Origin: an uncultured Thermoanaerobaculia bacterium
GTDB taxonomy: Bacteria; Acidobacteriota; Thermoanaerobaculia; Multivoradales; Multivoraceae
Length of the DNA: 64,000 bases
Reading direction: 5' to 3'
Assembly: GCA_951812325.1 (NCBI GenBank)
Contig: OX638294.1
Span: 4,254,859 to 4,318,858 of the forward strand
Position 1 is the first letter of the stretch; every line of letters starts with the position of its first letter. Shown here piece after piece: positions 27,169 to 35,737 of this stretch. Under the pieces are notes generated by a model, which worked only from the letters and a program-made list of their open reading frames with translations, had not been told where the DNA came from and did no database searches. Position numbers and translations under genes: made by a program.

Positions 27169-28047
27169 CTAACCCGCCACGCTGTGCTCCCGCTCGCGCA
27201 ACCGGATCAGGCACTCCTGGCTCGCCGAGGCGACGAGCTCGCCTTGCTGGTTGAAGACGTGACCGCGGACGAAACCGCGGCCGCGCGCCGCGACCGGGCT
27301 CTCCTTGCTGAACAGGAGCCATTCATCGGCGCGGAAGGGGCGGTGGAGCCAGAGGGCGTGGTCGAGGCTCGCGCCCTGGATTCGGTAGCCCTTCATCGAT
27401 GGACCGTGGGGCTGCATGGAGACCGCCATGAAGTCCAGGTCGGACATGTAGGCGAAGAAGGAGAGGTGGATGATGCGGTCGTCGGGCAGCGCTTCGCGGC
27501 AGCGGAGCCATGTGTTCTTGCGGGGCTCGGTCGCGGGCCGATCGCCGCGCGGCAGCATCTGAATTCCCTCGACCTGGCGGCTGTCGATCACCTCGAAGCG
27601 GTGGGCGAAGCGCCGGTAGGAGGGGTCGTCCTTCGCCATCTTCCGGTAGATGTCGCCGTCTGAAGGCAAGTCGTCGGGCGGAGGCACGTCAGGCATGTCG
27701 GACTGGTGCTGCAGGCCGCCCTCTTCGACCTGGAAGGACGAGGACATGTTGAAGATCGCCTGTCCGTGCTGGATGCCGACGACGCGGCGAGTGGTGAAAC
27801 TCGACCCGTCGCGAATGCGGTCGACATCGAACAGGATCGGGCGCTTCGGGTCGCCGCGGCGCAGGAAGTAGGCGTGGATGGAGTGGAGGTGCCGGCCTTC
27901 GACCGTCTTCGAGGCGGCGACGATCGCCTGCCCCAGGACCTGGCCGCCGAAGACGTGGTTGCCGGGCCCGTTCTGTGCACGGAACAGGTTCTCCTCGATC
28001 TGCTCCATCTGCAGCAGGTCGATCATCTCCTGGACTGCGCCGTTCAT
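27169..28047 (-). CDS. tesB: Acyl-CoA thioesterase II
   Basis: A 292-residue double-hotdog thioesterase that hydrolyses medium- and long-chain acyl-CoA. The N-terminal hotdog has FRAQNGPGNHVFGGQVLGQA-type sequence (FGGQVLGQA at residues 33-41) and HSIHAYFLRRGD. The C-terminal hotdog has SLDHALWLHRPFRADEWLL, with the active-site Asp in SLDH, and ends CLIRLR. The length is typical. Its start lies 65 bases from the left edge of duplication copy B. Confidence 0.93.
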   Translation of the reverse strand: MNGAVQEMIDLLQMEQIEENLFRAQNGPGNHVFGGQVLGQAIVAASKTVEGRHLHSIHAYFLRRGDPKRPILFDVDRIRDGSSFTTRRVVGIQHGQAIFNMSSSFQVEEGGLQHQSDMPDVPPPDDLPSDGDIYRKMAKDDPSYRRFAHRFEVIDSRQVEGIQMLPRGDRPATEPRKNTWLRCREALPDDRIIHLSFFAYMSDLDFMAVSMQPHGPSMKGYRIQGASLDHALWLHRPFRADEWLLFSKESPVAARGRGFVRGHVFNQQGELVASASQECLIRLREREHSVAG

Positions 28048-28219
28048 CGGACTGGTTCGGGTCCTCGATCGCCTCGGAGGTTGCGCGGTGGATGCGGTCC
28101 GCTCTGGCGCTTGCGGATTGTACGGCGTGCGGCAGAACTACCGGAGGCCGGCGCTTCGCGCCGGGTGCGGGCAAAGTACCCGCGTTCCCGGGAGGGACGA
28201 TGTCGGGAGGCGGGGTGGC

Positions 28220-28792
28220 TCAGAGAGTTCGGTGCAGCCAGGCGACGAGTTCGTCCAGTGCGGTGAAGACGGGCGCGCCGGCGGCGGCCGCGGCGGTCGA
28301 CTGTCTGCTGTCGCCGGGCGGCCGGTCGTGGAGCGCCAACGGTCGCTGGTAGCGGAGCGCCAGTTCGATCTCGCTTTCGGTGCCGGCGCTGCCGGGCAGG
28401 GCGACCACGGCGTCGGCGGAGAGGACGTTGACGTGGTTGCGGGAGTCGGGTTCCGTCCCCGCCGCGCCGGATAGCGGCAGATGCGTCCGGATCGCCACCT
28501 CGACCCACGGATTGGGGTAGCCGCCCGGCGAGCCGCTGCCGTCCGCGGCGCCGGGCAGCACACCGATGCACAGGCCCGAGCGCTTCGGCGTTTCGCAGAA
28601 GGCGCGGCTGGCGGCCGTCATCGTTCCCCCGCCGCCGCCGGTCAGGAGGTGCCAGCCGGCGCTCGCGATCGTGCGGCCCAGCGGCACGGACAGATCCTCG
28701 TGACCGTGTGCCCCCGAACCCATCACGCCGACGATCGGCAGGCGACGGACCGTGGTCTCCCGGCAGGTCTCCCGGAGTTGCGACGGGTTCAT
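28220..28792 (-). CDS. SLOG/LOG-like nucleotide-binding protein, copy B
   Basis: A 190-residue paralogue of the copy A protein, starting at ATG 28792 with MNPSQLRETCRE, a segment encoded in the 125-base stretch absent from copy A. GVMGSG, LLTGGGGGTM and PGSAGTESEIELAL are kept. The N-terminal half differs from copy A at many residues while the C-terminal half is nearly identical. It does not overlap the DSD gene, unlike copy A (82-base gap). Confidence 0.75.
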   Translation of the reverse strand: MNPSQLRETCRETTVRRLPIVGVMGSGAHGHEDLSVPLGRTIASAGWHLLTGGGGGTMTAASRAFCETPKRSGLCIGVLPGAADGSGSPGGYPNPWVEVAIRTHLPLSGAAGTEPDSRNHVNVLSADAVVALPGSAGTESEIELALRYQRPLALHDRPPGDSRQSTAAAAAGAPVFTALDELVAWLHRTL

Positions 28793-28869
28793 CTTGCCGA
28801 GGCACCGGGTCGGGAGACCACGTTCTCGCGATGTCTGCGGAGCACCACCACGCCGACGATCGGCAGGCG
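28724..28869. repeat. 21-bp direct repeats bounding the 125-bp indel
   Basis: Identical 21-base sequences beginning CACGCCGACGATCGG lie at 28724-28744 and 28849-28869, exactly 125 bases apart. Copy A has a single copy of this sequence (one mismatch) and lacks the 125 bases, as expected from recombination or slippage between the repeats. Confidence 0.9.
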
Positions 28870-28874
28870 GCTGG

Positions 28875-30113
28875 CTACTGGGACTTGCCCCGGGCGCTGA
28901 TCGGCCACAGTTCCTCGACCCGGCCGTCACGCACCGGGTAGTAGACATCGTAGAGGTTGACCGTCGGGTCGCAGTGCGGGGTGACGCACCAGAGCCTGTC
29001 GCCGAGCTGCGGCGGCCGCAGTGCGTCGGCGATGCGGAGCATGCCGTGTTCGTCACCGCCCCAGCCGTACACCACGCCGGCCAGATCGGCGAGCCGGGGC
29101 CGGTCGGCGTCCGACGCGAACGCCTTGTAGCCTCCGTCCGTCGTGATCATCTCGGGCGCCGGCTGGCTGATCGCGGTGACGACCACGAAGAGCGACGTCT
29201 CGAAGTCGTCGAAGACCTCGCCGTTGCGGCTGCCGATCTGCCGGTACTGCTCGTCCATGAACAGGTAGGAGCCGACCTGCAGGTCGGTCATGCCGTCGAC
29301 GGCCGAGTCGATGTCCCAGGTGCCCGTGCCGCCCCCGGTGAGGACGCTGAGCTCGATGCCGTCGTCCTCGATCAGCCGCTTCGTCTCCACCGCAGTTGCG
29401 AGCGCGGCGAGCGAGCGCTCCTGACGCTCGGCGTGGCCGTGGACATGCATCAGGTGCCCGGCGTAGGCCTGAAGACCCTGAAGATCGAGGTTCGGCAGAC
29501 CGTCGATCGCCTGGGCGAGCTCGAGGGCGGGCTCGCCCACCGCGATGCCCGTGCGCCGCGTGCCGACATCCAGGTCGACGAGCACCCGCTGCGTGACGCC
29601 CTGCGCCGCGGCCGCCTCGTTCAGCCGTTTGGCGGCCGGCTGGTTGTCGACGACCAGGGCGACCTCGGGACTTTTCTTCGAGAGGGTGACGACCCGCCCG
29701 ATCTTGTCGTCGGTCACGACCGGCGAGGTGATCAGGACTTCCTCGATCCCGGCCTGGACCATCACCTCCGCTTCGCCGACCTTGGCGCAGCACACGCCGA
29801 CCGCTCCCATCGCGAGCTGCCGCTTCGCCAGCAGCGGGCACTTGTGGGTCTTCGTGTGAGGGCGAAGGCCGATGCTCCGCTCCTCGGCGTGGGCCGCCAT
29901 CTTTGCCAGGTTCAGTTCCATCGTGGCGACGTCGATGAGCAGCGCCGGCGTTGGCACTTCCTCGACCGGGATCGGCCTGTCCAGTGGAATCGCTTCGTGG
30001 CTCAAGGCGGGCTCCGACGCGCCTGTGGAGAGGCCTGAACTGCAGGCGACGGAGGCGCCGCCGGCCGTGCCGACCGCTCCCAGGAACGCGCGTCGCGTGG
30101 TGTGGCGGGCCAT
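28875..30113 (-). CDS. Exported DSD1-type PLP enzyme, copy B
   Basis: A 412-residue protein nearly identical to copy A. Differences seen include RPIPVEE for TPVPVEE near residue 45, KRQLAMGAV for KRQMEMGAV, AKRLNEA for AERLNEA and RPRLADLAG for RPQLADMAG. The Tat-type signal with Cys24, the PLP lysine in RPHTKTHK and the metal site HCDPTVNL are all intact. Both copies therefore look functional. The TATAGT box before the ATG is conserved. Confidence 0.85.
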   Translation of the reverse strand: MARHTTRRAFLGAVGTAGGASVACSSGLSTGASEPALSHEAIPLDRPIPVEEVPTPALLIDVATMELNLAKMAAHAEERSIGLRPHTKTHKCPLLAKRQLAMGAVGVCCAKVGEAEVMVQAGIEEVLITSPVVTDDKIGRVVTLSKKSPEVALVVDNQPAAKRLNEAAAAQGVTQRVLVDLDVGTRRTGIAVGEPALELAQAIDGLPNLDLQGLQAYAGHLMHVHGHAERQERSLAALATAVETKRLIEDDGIELSVLTGGGTGTWDIDSAVDGMTDLQVGSYLFMDEQYRQIGSRNGEVFDDFETSLFVVVTAISQPAPEMITTDGGYKAFASDADRPRLADLAGVVYGWGGDEHGMLRIADALRPPQLGDRLWCVTPHCDPTVNLYDVYYPVRDGRVEELWPISARGKSQ

Positions 30114-30172
30114 TCGAAGCTGCGACTATAGCCGCCGGAGTCCTCGCAGGCGGCGGTATTCTGGCCCGGCCC

Positions 30173-31321
30173 ATGAAGATTGCCGCCGGTTCGTTGGTCC
30201 TGTTCGCGGCGGCTCTGTCTGCCCAGCCGCCGGACCGGATCTTCACGGACGAAGTCGACGTGGCGGAGGCGTCGGTCGTGATTGAACTGCCGCGGCTCGG
30301 GAAGGTGTCGCCGGAGGAGTTCGAGCCGGATGACTTCGTCGTCGAGGTGGTCGGCGAGCGACGTCGCGTCACGGGCGTATCGGCGCTCGACCTGAAGGCG
30401 AATCCTCGGCCGGTGCTCGTCTACGTCGATGCCCTTCTCTCGAAGCCGGAAACGGTCCGCGTCAGCGCCGGGGCGCTGGCGCGGCAGGCGAGGCCGCTGA
30501 CCGCGTTGGGCCCGGTTGAGATCGTCGTGGACGTTGGGCTACCCGGCGGCGCCGACGTGCGGCTGTCGCCGTCCAGCGCTCCACGAGCCGTGGCGGCGGC
30601 GCTCGAGAAGATCGCCGGCGAGGGCTTGGGCCGGGATGCGTACTTCGAGTCCGGGAACCGGCCCGCCGGCCTGCCTACCTACGTCGACGTGATGCGGGGA
30701 GCGGCCGAACGGCTGCTGGCCGAGGCCGTGCCCCGCTGCGGCGACCCGCCGTGCTTCCTGTTCTGGTTTAGCGACGGGTTCCCCGCCGTGGACGATGCCG
30801 GCGTCCGGGCGGCCGGGGACCTCGCGGCAGGCCTTGCCGCGCATGGCTGGATCGTGGTCGCGATGGCGCTCCATGTGCCGACGCCCGCCCCGGACCTCGC
30901 CCAGCCGAGGCCGCTCAGCTTCGAACAGTGGAAGGCGTTGACCCCCGGGGTCAAGATGCCGCCATCGGGGGGCGACCCCAGCCGACTGCGGGGACTCCCG
31001 GCGAGCAGCTTCGACTTCTATGTCGAGCCGCGGTACGCGCCGCTGCGTCAGGCGGCGGTCGCGTCCTGCGGCGCCGCCCTGCGGGTCGAACATCAACTGG
31101 AGGCCGAGTTCGAGCGATTGGAGCGCCGCCTGCTGCTGCGGTTTGCGCCCGAGGAGGACGACGAGCCGCCCGAGGAGTCGTTCGGTGGTTTTCTGCCGGT
31201 CGAGGTGCGGCTGGCGGCGGTGTCCCGTTTCGCGGACCGGCGGAAGTTCGCGCGGTGGCTGGGGCTCGTGCCGGACGAGGAGCGGTTGCGGTACGGCCGG
31301 TGGGGGCGGCGCGCCCGGTGA
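30173..31321 (+). CDS. VWFA-related secreted protein of acidobacterial type, copy B
   Basis: A 382-residue near-identical paralogue of the protein at 23606-24754, with only a few changes (for example GFLPVEVRLAAV for GLLPVEVRLAEV). The signal peptide, start context and TATTCT box ten bases before the ATG are the same. It converges on the last antiporter gene, whose stop lies five bases away. Confidence 0.7.
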   Translation: MKIAAGSLVLFAAALSAQPPDRIFTDEVDVAEASVVIELPRLGKVSPEEFEPDDFVVEVVGERRRVTGVSALDLKANPRPVLVYVDALLSKPETVRVSAGALARQARPLTALGPVEIVVDVGLPGGADVRLSPSSAPRAVAAALEKIAGEGLGRDAYFESGNRPAGLPTYVDVMRGAAERLLAEAVPRCGDPPCFLFWFSDGFPAVDDAGVRAAGDLAAGLAAHGWIVVAMALHVPTPAPDLAQPRPLSFEQWKALTPGVKMPPSGGDPSRLRGLPASSFDFYVEPRYAPLRQAAVASCGAALRVEHQLEAEFERLERRLLLRFAPEEDDEPPEESFGGFLPVEVRLAAVSRFADRRKFARWLGLVPDEERLRYGRWGRRAR

Positions 31322-31325
31322 TTCG

Positions 31326-32795
31326 CTAGAACGTAAGGAGTTCGACCAGGTCCGGGGCGGCGAAGAACAGCGCCAGCGAGAGCAGGGCCGTCAGCACGAG
31401 CGGCAGCACGCACAAGAATGGCGCTTCCGCGATCTTCGAGGGGCCGCCGTCGCCGCCCGGCGGCGCGGCGAAGAAGCCCCGGACCACAACCGGCATCAGG
31501 TAGAAGACGGCGAGCAGCGAACTGAGCATCAGGACGCCGAGGAACGCGGCCTGCGCCGGGAAGCCGGTCTCGAGGGCGCCGACCATCAGGTACCACTTGG
31601 CCCACGACCCGCCGAGCGGCGGAATGCCGATGATCGAGAGCGAGGCGACGAAGAAGGCGGCGAAGGTCCAGGGCATCGTCCGGCCGAGGCCGTCAAGCTC
31701 GCTGACCTTCTTCTTGTGGGTGGCGACCAGGATCGCGCCCGCGCAGAAGAAGAGGGTGATCTTTCCCGCCGCGTGCATCGCGATCTGCAGGCCGCCGGCC
31801 AAAACCCCGGTGGCGGTCGCCATCGCGGCGCCGAGGACGATGTAGGCGAGCTGGCTGATCGTCGAGTAGGCGAGACGTGCCTTCAGGTTGTCCTGGCGGA
31901 TCGCCACGACCGCCGCCATCAGCATGGTGAACGAGGCGACCGTCATCAGGGTGAGCGAGGCGGCGCCGCCCCGGAGCAGGTCGAGGCCGAAGACGTAGAC
32001 CACGACCTTGAGGATGGTGAACACCCCCGCCTTGACCACCGCCACCGCGTGCAGCAGCGCGCTGACCGGGGTCGGCGCGACCATCGCGTTGGGCAGCCAG
32101 CGGTGGAGCGGCATGAGCGCCGCCTTGCCGGCGCCGAAGGCGTAGAGCAGCAGGAGCACGGTGACCAGGCCGGAGCTCGTGTCCGCGGCCAGGATGCCGC
32201 CGGGAGTGAACTCGACCGTTCCGGTGAGCCGCCAGGTGAACAGGATCGCGAACAGCAGGAAGGTGATCGAGGTGAACAGCAGGATGCCGAGGTAGATGCG
32301 CCCGGCGCGCCGCGCCTCGGAGGTGCCGTGGTGGGTGACGAGCGGGAATGTGAGGAGCGTCAGCGCCTCGTAGAACAGGAACAGGGTGAACAGGTTGCGC
32401 GCGAAGGCGATGCCCAGCGCGGCGAAGATCGAGAGCGCGAAGAAGGTGAAAAAGCGGGTCTGGTTCTTCTCGTGGTGGCCGCGCATGTAGCCGACGGCGT
32501 AGATCGAGGTGGCGATCCACAGGCCGCTCGCGACAAGTCCATAGAGCAAGCCGAGGGGCTCGACCTGGAACGCGAGTTCGACTCCGGGAAGCACCTCGAA
32601 CAGGACGAGTTCCGGCCGGCCGCCGCGCAGAACGCCGTCGCCGAGTTGCCAGACGGCGTAGAACGTGGCGACGCCGATCAGGGGCGTCGCCAGGTCGCGC
32701 AGGTTCGGATGTCCGAGGCGACCGAAGACCTGACAGGAAACCGCCGCCGCCAGCGGCAGCAGGATGGCGACCAGGATCGTCGTCTCGGCGCTCAT
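31326..32795 (-). CDS. Second antiporter-like subunit (MrpD/NuoM-type)
   Basis: A 489-residue polytopic protein with about 14 membrane helices of the NuoL/M/N-MrpA/D family. Proton-path residues are kept: Glu in FLFYEALTLLTF and Lys in GAGKAALMPLHRWLPNA, with a second Lys in AVVKAGVF. It is the last gene of the operon, ten bases after mrpD. It is not a full MrpA because the C-terminal MbhD/E part is encoded separately at 35184-35735. Two MrpD-like subunits recall archaeal MBS complexes (MbsH and MbsH'). Confidence 0.85.
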   Translation of the reverse strand: MSAETTILVAILLPLAAAVSCQVFGRLGHPNLRDLATPLIGVATFYAVWQLGDGVLRGGRPELVLFEVLPGVELAFQVEPLGLLYGLVASGLWIATSIYAVGYMRGHHEKNQTRFFTFFALSIFAALGIAFARNLFTLFLFYEALTLLTFPLVTHHGTSEARRAGRIYLGILLFTSITFLLFAILFTWRLTGTVEFTPGGILAADTSSGLVTVLLLLYAFGAGKAALMPLHRWLPNAMVAPTPVSALLHAVAVVKAGVFTILKVVVYVFGLDLLRGGAASLTLMTVASFTMLMAAVVAIRQDNLKARLAYSTISQLAYIVLGAAMATATGVLAGGLQIAMHAAGKITLFFCAGAILVATHKKKVSELDGLGRTMPWTFAAFFVASLSIIGIPPLGGSWAKWYLMVGALETGFPAQAAFLGVLMLSSLLAVFYLMPVVVRGFFAAPPGGDGGPSKIAEAPFLCVLPLVLTALLSLALFFAAPDLVELLTF

Positions 32796-32805
32796 CGTCC
32801 TTGTC

Positions 32806-34299
32806 TCAGATGCCGCCCTGCAGCAGGAGGCCCGCGGCCTCCGCGGCAACGCCGTAGGTCCAGTTCGTCGTCAGGCCGAACACGATGGCCGCCGCGATCA
32901 GAATCCAGGTCGGCGCCAGCATGGCGAACGGCGCCTCGCGCAGCCCCGGCCGGACGTGGTCCTCGGCCGGCTGGCGGAAGTACAGGGCTTCGACGACCCG
33001 TCCCACGTAGACGACGGCGAGCAGCGAACTCAGCAGGATGAGCACGGCCGCCGCGGTCCAGCCGCGCTCCAGCACGCCGGACACCAGGTACCACTTGCTG
33101 ACGAAGCCGACGGTGCCGGGGACCCCGATCAGGCTCAGGCCTCCGATCACCAGTGCCGCACAGGTGACCGGCATCCGGCGGCCGACGCCGGCCAACGCGT
33201 CGAGGTGGACGGCGCCCACGCGGTGGAGCAGGCAGGCGACGACCAGGAACAGCCCGCCCTTCATCACCGCGTGGTTGAACAGGTGGACCAGGCCGCCGGC
33301 CAGCCCCGTGGCGTTGGCGGTCGAGAGGCCCAGGGTCATGTAGCCGACCTGGGCGACGCTCGAGTAGGCAAGCAACCGCCGCAGGTCGGTCTGGAAGATC
33401 GCCGCGCCCGAGGCGAGGAACATGGCGAGGATCGACAGCGGCATGAGCACCACGTGCAGGCGAAGTTCTCCGAACACGAAGGGCGCGCCGAAGATCACGA
33501 AGAGGATCGTCGCCAGCAGGTAGAAGGAGACCTTCGTAGCGGTCGCGGCCAAAAAGGCGCTCACCTTGGGCGGCGCGAAGGAGTACGCGTTCGGCAGCCA
33601 GTGGTGCAGCGGGAAGACGGCCAGCTTGATCGAGATGCCGACCACGAGCAGCGCCAGCGCGAGGACGGCGCCGCGATCGTCTAGCGAAGGCTCGAGGCGC
33701 TCGGCGATCTCGCGAAGGTTCAGGGTGCCCGTGGCCTGGTAGAGCAGGCCGACCCCGAGCATGAAGAAGACGCCGCCGATCGTGCCCATCACCAGGTAGT
33801 GGAAGGCGGACATCACGGCGCGCCGGTGGCCGCCGAGGCTGACCAGGATGTACGACGAAAGCGACGAGATCTCGAGGAAGACGAAGATGTTGAAGGCGTC
33901 GCCGGTGATCGTGATCCCGAGCAGGCCGCAGACGCAGAGGAGGAAGACCGCGTAGTAGAGGTGGCGTCGCGATTCGGACACGCGGGGTGGACCGCCGCGC
34001 GAGTCGAAACTCATCACGACCAGGGCCATCGCCGTGACCAGGACGAGCAGGTAGGCGTTGACCGTGGAGACCCGGTACTCGATGCCGAGCGGCGGCGGCC
34101 AGCCGCCGAGGTGGTACGAGATGACGCCGCCGCCGCGTACCTGGATCAGGAGCGCCACGGCGATCGCGAAGCACGCCGCGACGATGCCGAGGCTGAACAG
34201 GCGGGTGACGCGCGGGTTGCGAATCAACACGCACGCCGGCGCCGCCAGCAGCGGCAGGACGACCTCGAGGACGACGAAGTGGTCGGTCAACCCGGGCAA
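32806..34299 (-). CDS. mrpD: Na+/H+ antiporter subunit D
   Basis: A 497-residue MrpD-type subunit, about 14 helices. Key residues: Glu in FVFLEISSLSSY, Lys in GISIKLAVFPLHHWLPNAY and Lys in ATKVSFYLL, and HAVMKGGLF. It would carry protons across the membrane in exchange for Na+ or other cations. It begins one base after the stop of mrpC. Confidence 0.92.
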   Translation of the reverse strand: MPGLTDHFVVLEVVLPLLAAPACVLIRNPRVTRLFSLGIVAACFAIAVALLIQVRGGGVISYHLGGWPPPLGIEYRVSTVNAYLLVLVTAMALVVMSFDSRGGPPRVSESRRHLYYAVFLLCVCGLLGITITGDAFNIFVFLEISSLSSYILVSLGGHRRAVMSAFHYLVMGTIGGVFFMLGVGLLYQATGTLNLREIAERLEPSLDDRGAVLALALLVVGISIKLAVFPLHHWLPNAYSFAPPKVSAFLAATATKVSFYLLATILFVIFGAPFVFGELRLHVVLMPLSILAMFLASGAAIFQTDLRRLLAYSSVAQVGYMTLGLSTANATGLAGGLVHLFNHAVMKGGLFLVVACLLHRVGAVHLDALAGVGRRMPVTCAALVIGGLSLIGVPGTVGFVSKWYLVSGVLERGWTAAAVLILLSSLLAVVYVGRVVEALYFRQPAEDHVRPGLREAPFAMLAPTWILIAAAIVFGLTTNWTYGVAAEAAGLLLQGGI

Positions 34300-34300
34300 C

Positions 34301-34711
34301 TCAGCCGTGCTCCATGTCCCAGGCGACCGCCTCGTCCTCCTCGGACGTGCCGTACTCGCGGTGGATGCGGACGGCCAGGGCGAGGGCCAGAGCGGTGGTC
34401 GCGACGCCGACGACGATGGCGGTCAGCATCAGCACGTGGGGGAGGGGGTTCGAGTAGAGGATCTCGTGGCCTTCGTGCCCCGCGCCGTGGCCCGCGTCCT
34501 GGGGAACGATCGGCGCCGTGCCGCCCTCGACCTTGGCCATCGACACGTAGAACAGGATCGCCGCGGCCTGGAAGATGTTGAGGCCCATCACCTTCTTGAC
34601 CAGGTTGTCGCGCGCGATGACGATGTAGAGACCGACCATCATCAGCACGATGATCAGCCAGTAGACCCACAGCCCGGAGACGGCCTCGGTGAACGACGCT
34701 GCGGAGGTCAC
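34301..34711 (-). CDS. mrpC: Na+/H+ antiporter subunit C (NuoK-like)
   Basis: A 136-residue protein with three helices of the MrpC/NuoK type: YWLIIVLMMVGLYIVI, KKVMGLNIFQAAAILFYVS and HVLMLTAIVVGVATTALALA. The hydrophilic loop (His/Gly-rich, GHGAGHEGHE) between helices two and three is longer than usual. It overlaps mrpB by four bases. Confidence 0.9.
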   Translation of the reverse strand: MTSAASFTEAVSGLWVYWLIIVLMMVGLYIVIARDNLVKKVMGLNIFQAAAILFYVSMAKVEGGTAPIVPQDAGHGAGHEGHEILYSNPLPHVLMLTAIVVGVATTALALALAVRIHREYGTSEEDEAVAWDMEHG

Positions 34712-35187
34712 GGCGCGTCGCCCTCCCCGGCGGCCCAGCCGTTTTCGGAGGCCAGGCGGCTGTTCACGAAACCGTAGTAGACCCGCATCATCGTCGCCGC
34801 GACGGCGATGCCGACGCCGAGTTCGATCACGATGATCCCCAGATGCTGGCCGTAGTGGCCCGTCGTCAGCGGGTCGAGCGCCGAGTAGTTCAGGAACTCG
34901 CCGCCCAGGAACATGGCCGCCACGCCGACGGCGCCGTAGAGCAGCACGCCGGCTGCCATCAGCCGCTCGGTGAGGATCGTTGGCATGACCCGCTGGAGCG
35001 CCTCCCGGCCGAAGATCAGGGCGTAGACGATCAGGCCGGCGGCGAAGATCACACCGGCCTGGAAGCCGCCGCCGGGGCCGAAGTCGCCGTGGAACTGCAC
35101 GTAGAGCCCGAACAGGAGGATCAACGGTACGAGCGCCCGGGCGATCACCCGGAGGATCGGCATCTCGCGGACCCGGGACCGCCTCAT
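34708..35187 (-). CDS. mrpB: Na+/H+ antiporter subunit B
   Basis: A 159-residue MnhB-type protein, with HGDFGPGGGFQAGVIFAAGL (core of the family signature) at residues 30-50 and a GVGIAVAATMMRVYYGF C-terminal helix. Four predicted helices. ATGA overlaps on both sides indicate tight coupling. Confidence 0.92.
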   Translation of the reverse strand: MRRSRVREMPILRVIARALVPLILLFGLYVQFHGDFGPGGGFQAGVIFAAGLIVYALIFGREALQRVMPTILTERLMAAGVLLYGAVGVAAMFLGGEFLNYSALDPLTTGHYGQHLGIIVIELGVGIAVAATMMRVYYGFVNSRLASENGWAAGEGDAP

Positions 35188-35735
35188 GGGTCCCCCTCGC
35201 CGTGTTGGCCCTGGCGACGCCGCGTAAGTCCCCCCAGAAGCAGCGCGACTCCGACGCCAGCGGTGAAGATCACGACGACTTCGCCCAGGGTGTCGTAGCC
35301 GCGGAAGCTGGCCAGGATCGCGGTGACGATGTTCGGGATGTGAATCTTCTCCTCGGTCTGCGCGATGAGATCCGGCGCCAGGTGGTGGTGGATCACGGCG
35401 TCCGGGTCACCGTAGGCCGGCATGTCCCACGTGCCGTAGATGAGCGCCGCGCCGGTCGCCGCGACGATGAGGAGCGGCACGACCCGCGTCCGCTCCTGCT
35501 TCTCGCGTCTCGAGGTGAGGCTCAGGGCGCCAAGGAGGAGGACGGTCGAGATCCCGGCGCCGACGGCGGCCTCCGTGAAGGCGACGTCGACGGCGTCCAT
35601 CAGCACGAACAGGCCTGCCGCCAGGAGACTGGCGATCCCGGTCAGCATGGCCGCGGCGAACAGATCCTTCAGCCGAGCCACGACGACGACGGTCGCCAGG
35701 AGCAGCAGCAGGAGCAGGAGTTCGACCGGAGGCAT
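35184..35735 (-). CDS. MbhD/MbhE-type subunit (MrpA C-terminal equivalent)
   Basis: A 183-residue protein. Residues 1-80 are the DUF4040/MbhD-like part with DAVDVAFTEAAVGAGIST; residues about 85-175 are the MbhE-like part with FRGYDTLGEVVVIFTAGVGV. In canonical Mrp this is fused to the C-terminus of the large MrpA; here it is free-standing, as in archaeal Mbh/Mbs complexes. Confidence 0.88.
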   Translation of the reverse strand: MPPVELLLLLLLLATVVVVARLKDLFAAAMLTGIASLLAAGLFVLMDAVDVAFTEAAVGAGISTVLLLGALSLTSRREKQERTRVVPLLIVAATGAALIYGTWDMPAYGDPDAVIHHHLAPDLIAQTEEKIHIPNIVTAILASFRGYDTLGEVVVIFTAGVGVALLLGGLTRRRQGQHGEGDP

Positions 35736-35737
35736 GT

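Larger units (their letters stand above)
28112..31332. repeat. Copy B of the directly repeated segment
   Basis: Second copy of the segment at 21670-24765, 3221 bases long because it keeps 125 extra bases near 28745-28869. It abuts the antiporter operon: the shared sequence reaches base 31332, covering the stop codon (31326-31328) of the last antiporter gene. This suggests copy B is in the original place and copy A is the duplicate. Confidence 0.95.

Noticed and set aside
21670..31332. Composite transposon with the 3.1-kb copies as ends
   Set aside because: No transposase, terminal inverted repeats or target-site duplications are visible; the copies hold ordinary genes, so a plain segmental duplication is simpler.
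31020..33041. A 673-residue plus-strand frame rich in Arg, Glu, Gln and Asp
   Set aside because: It is antisense to two antiporter genes with clear transmembrane motifs; its composition is the usual artefact of reading GC-rich membrane-protein genes backwards.
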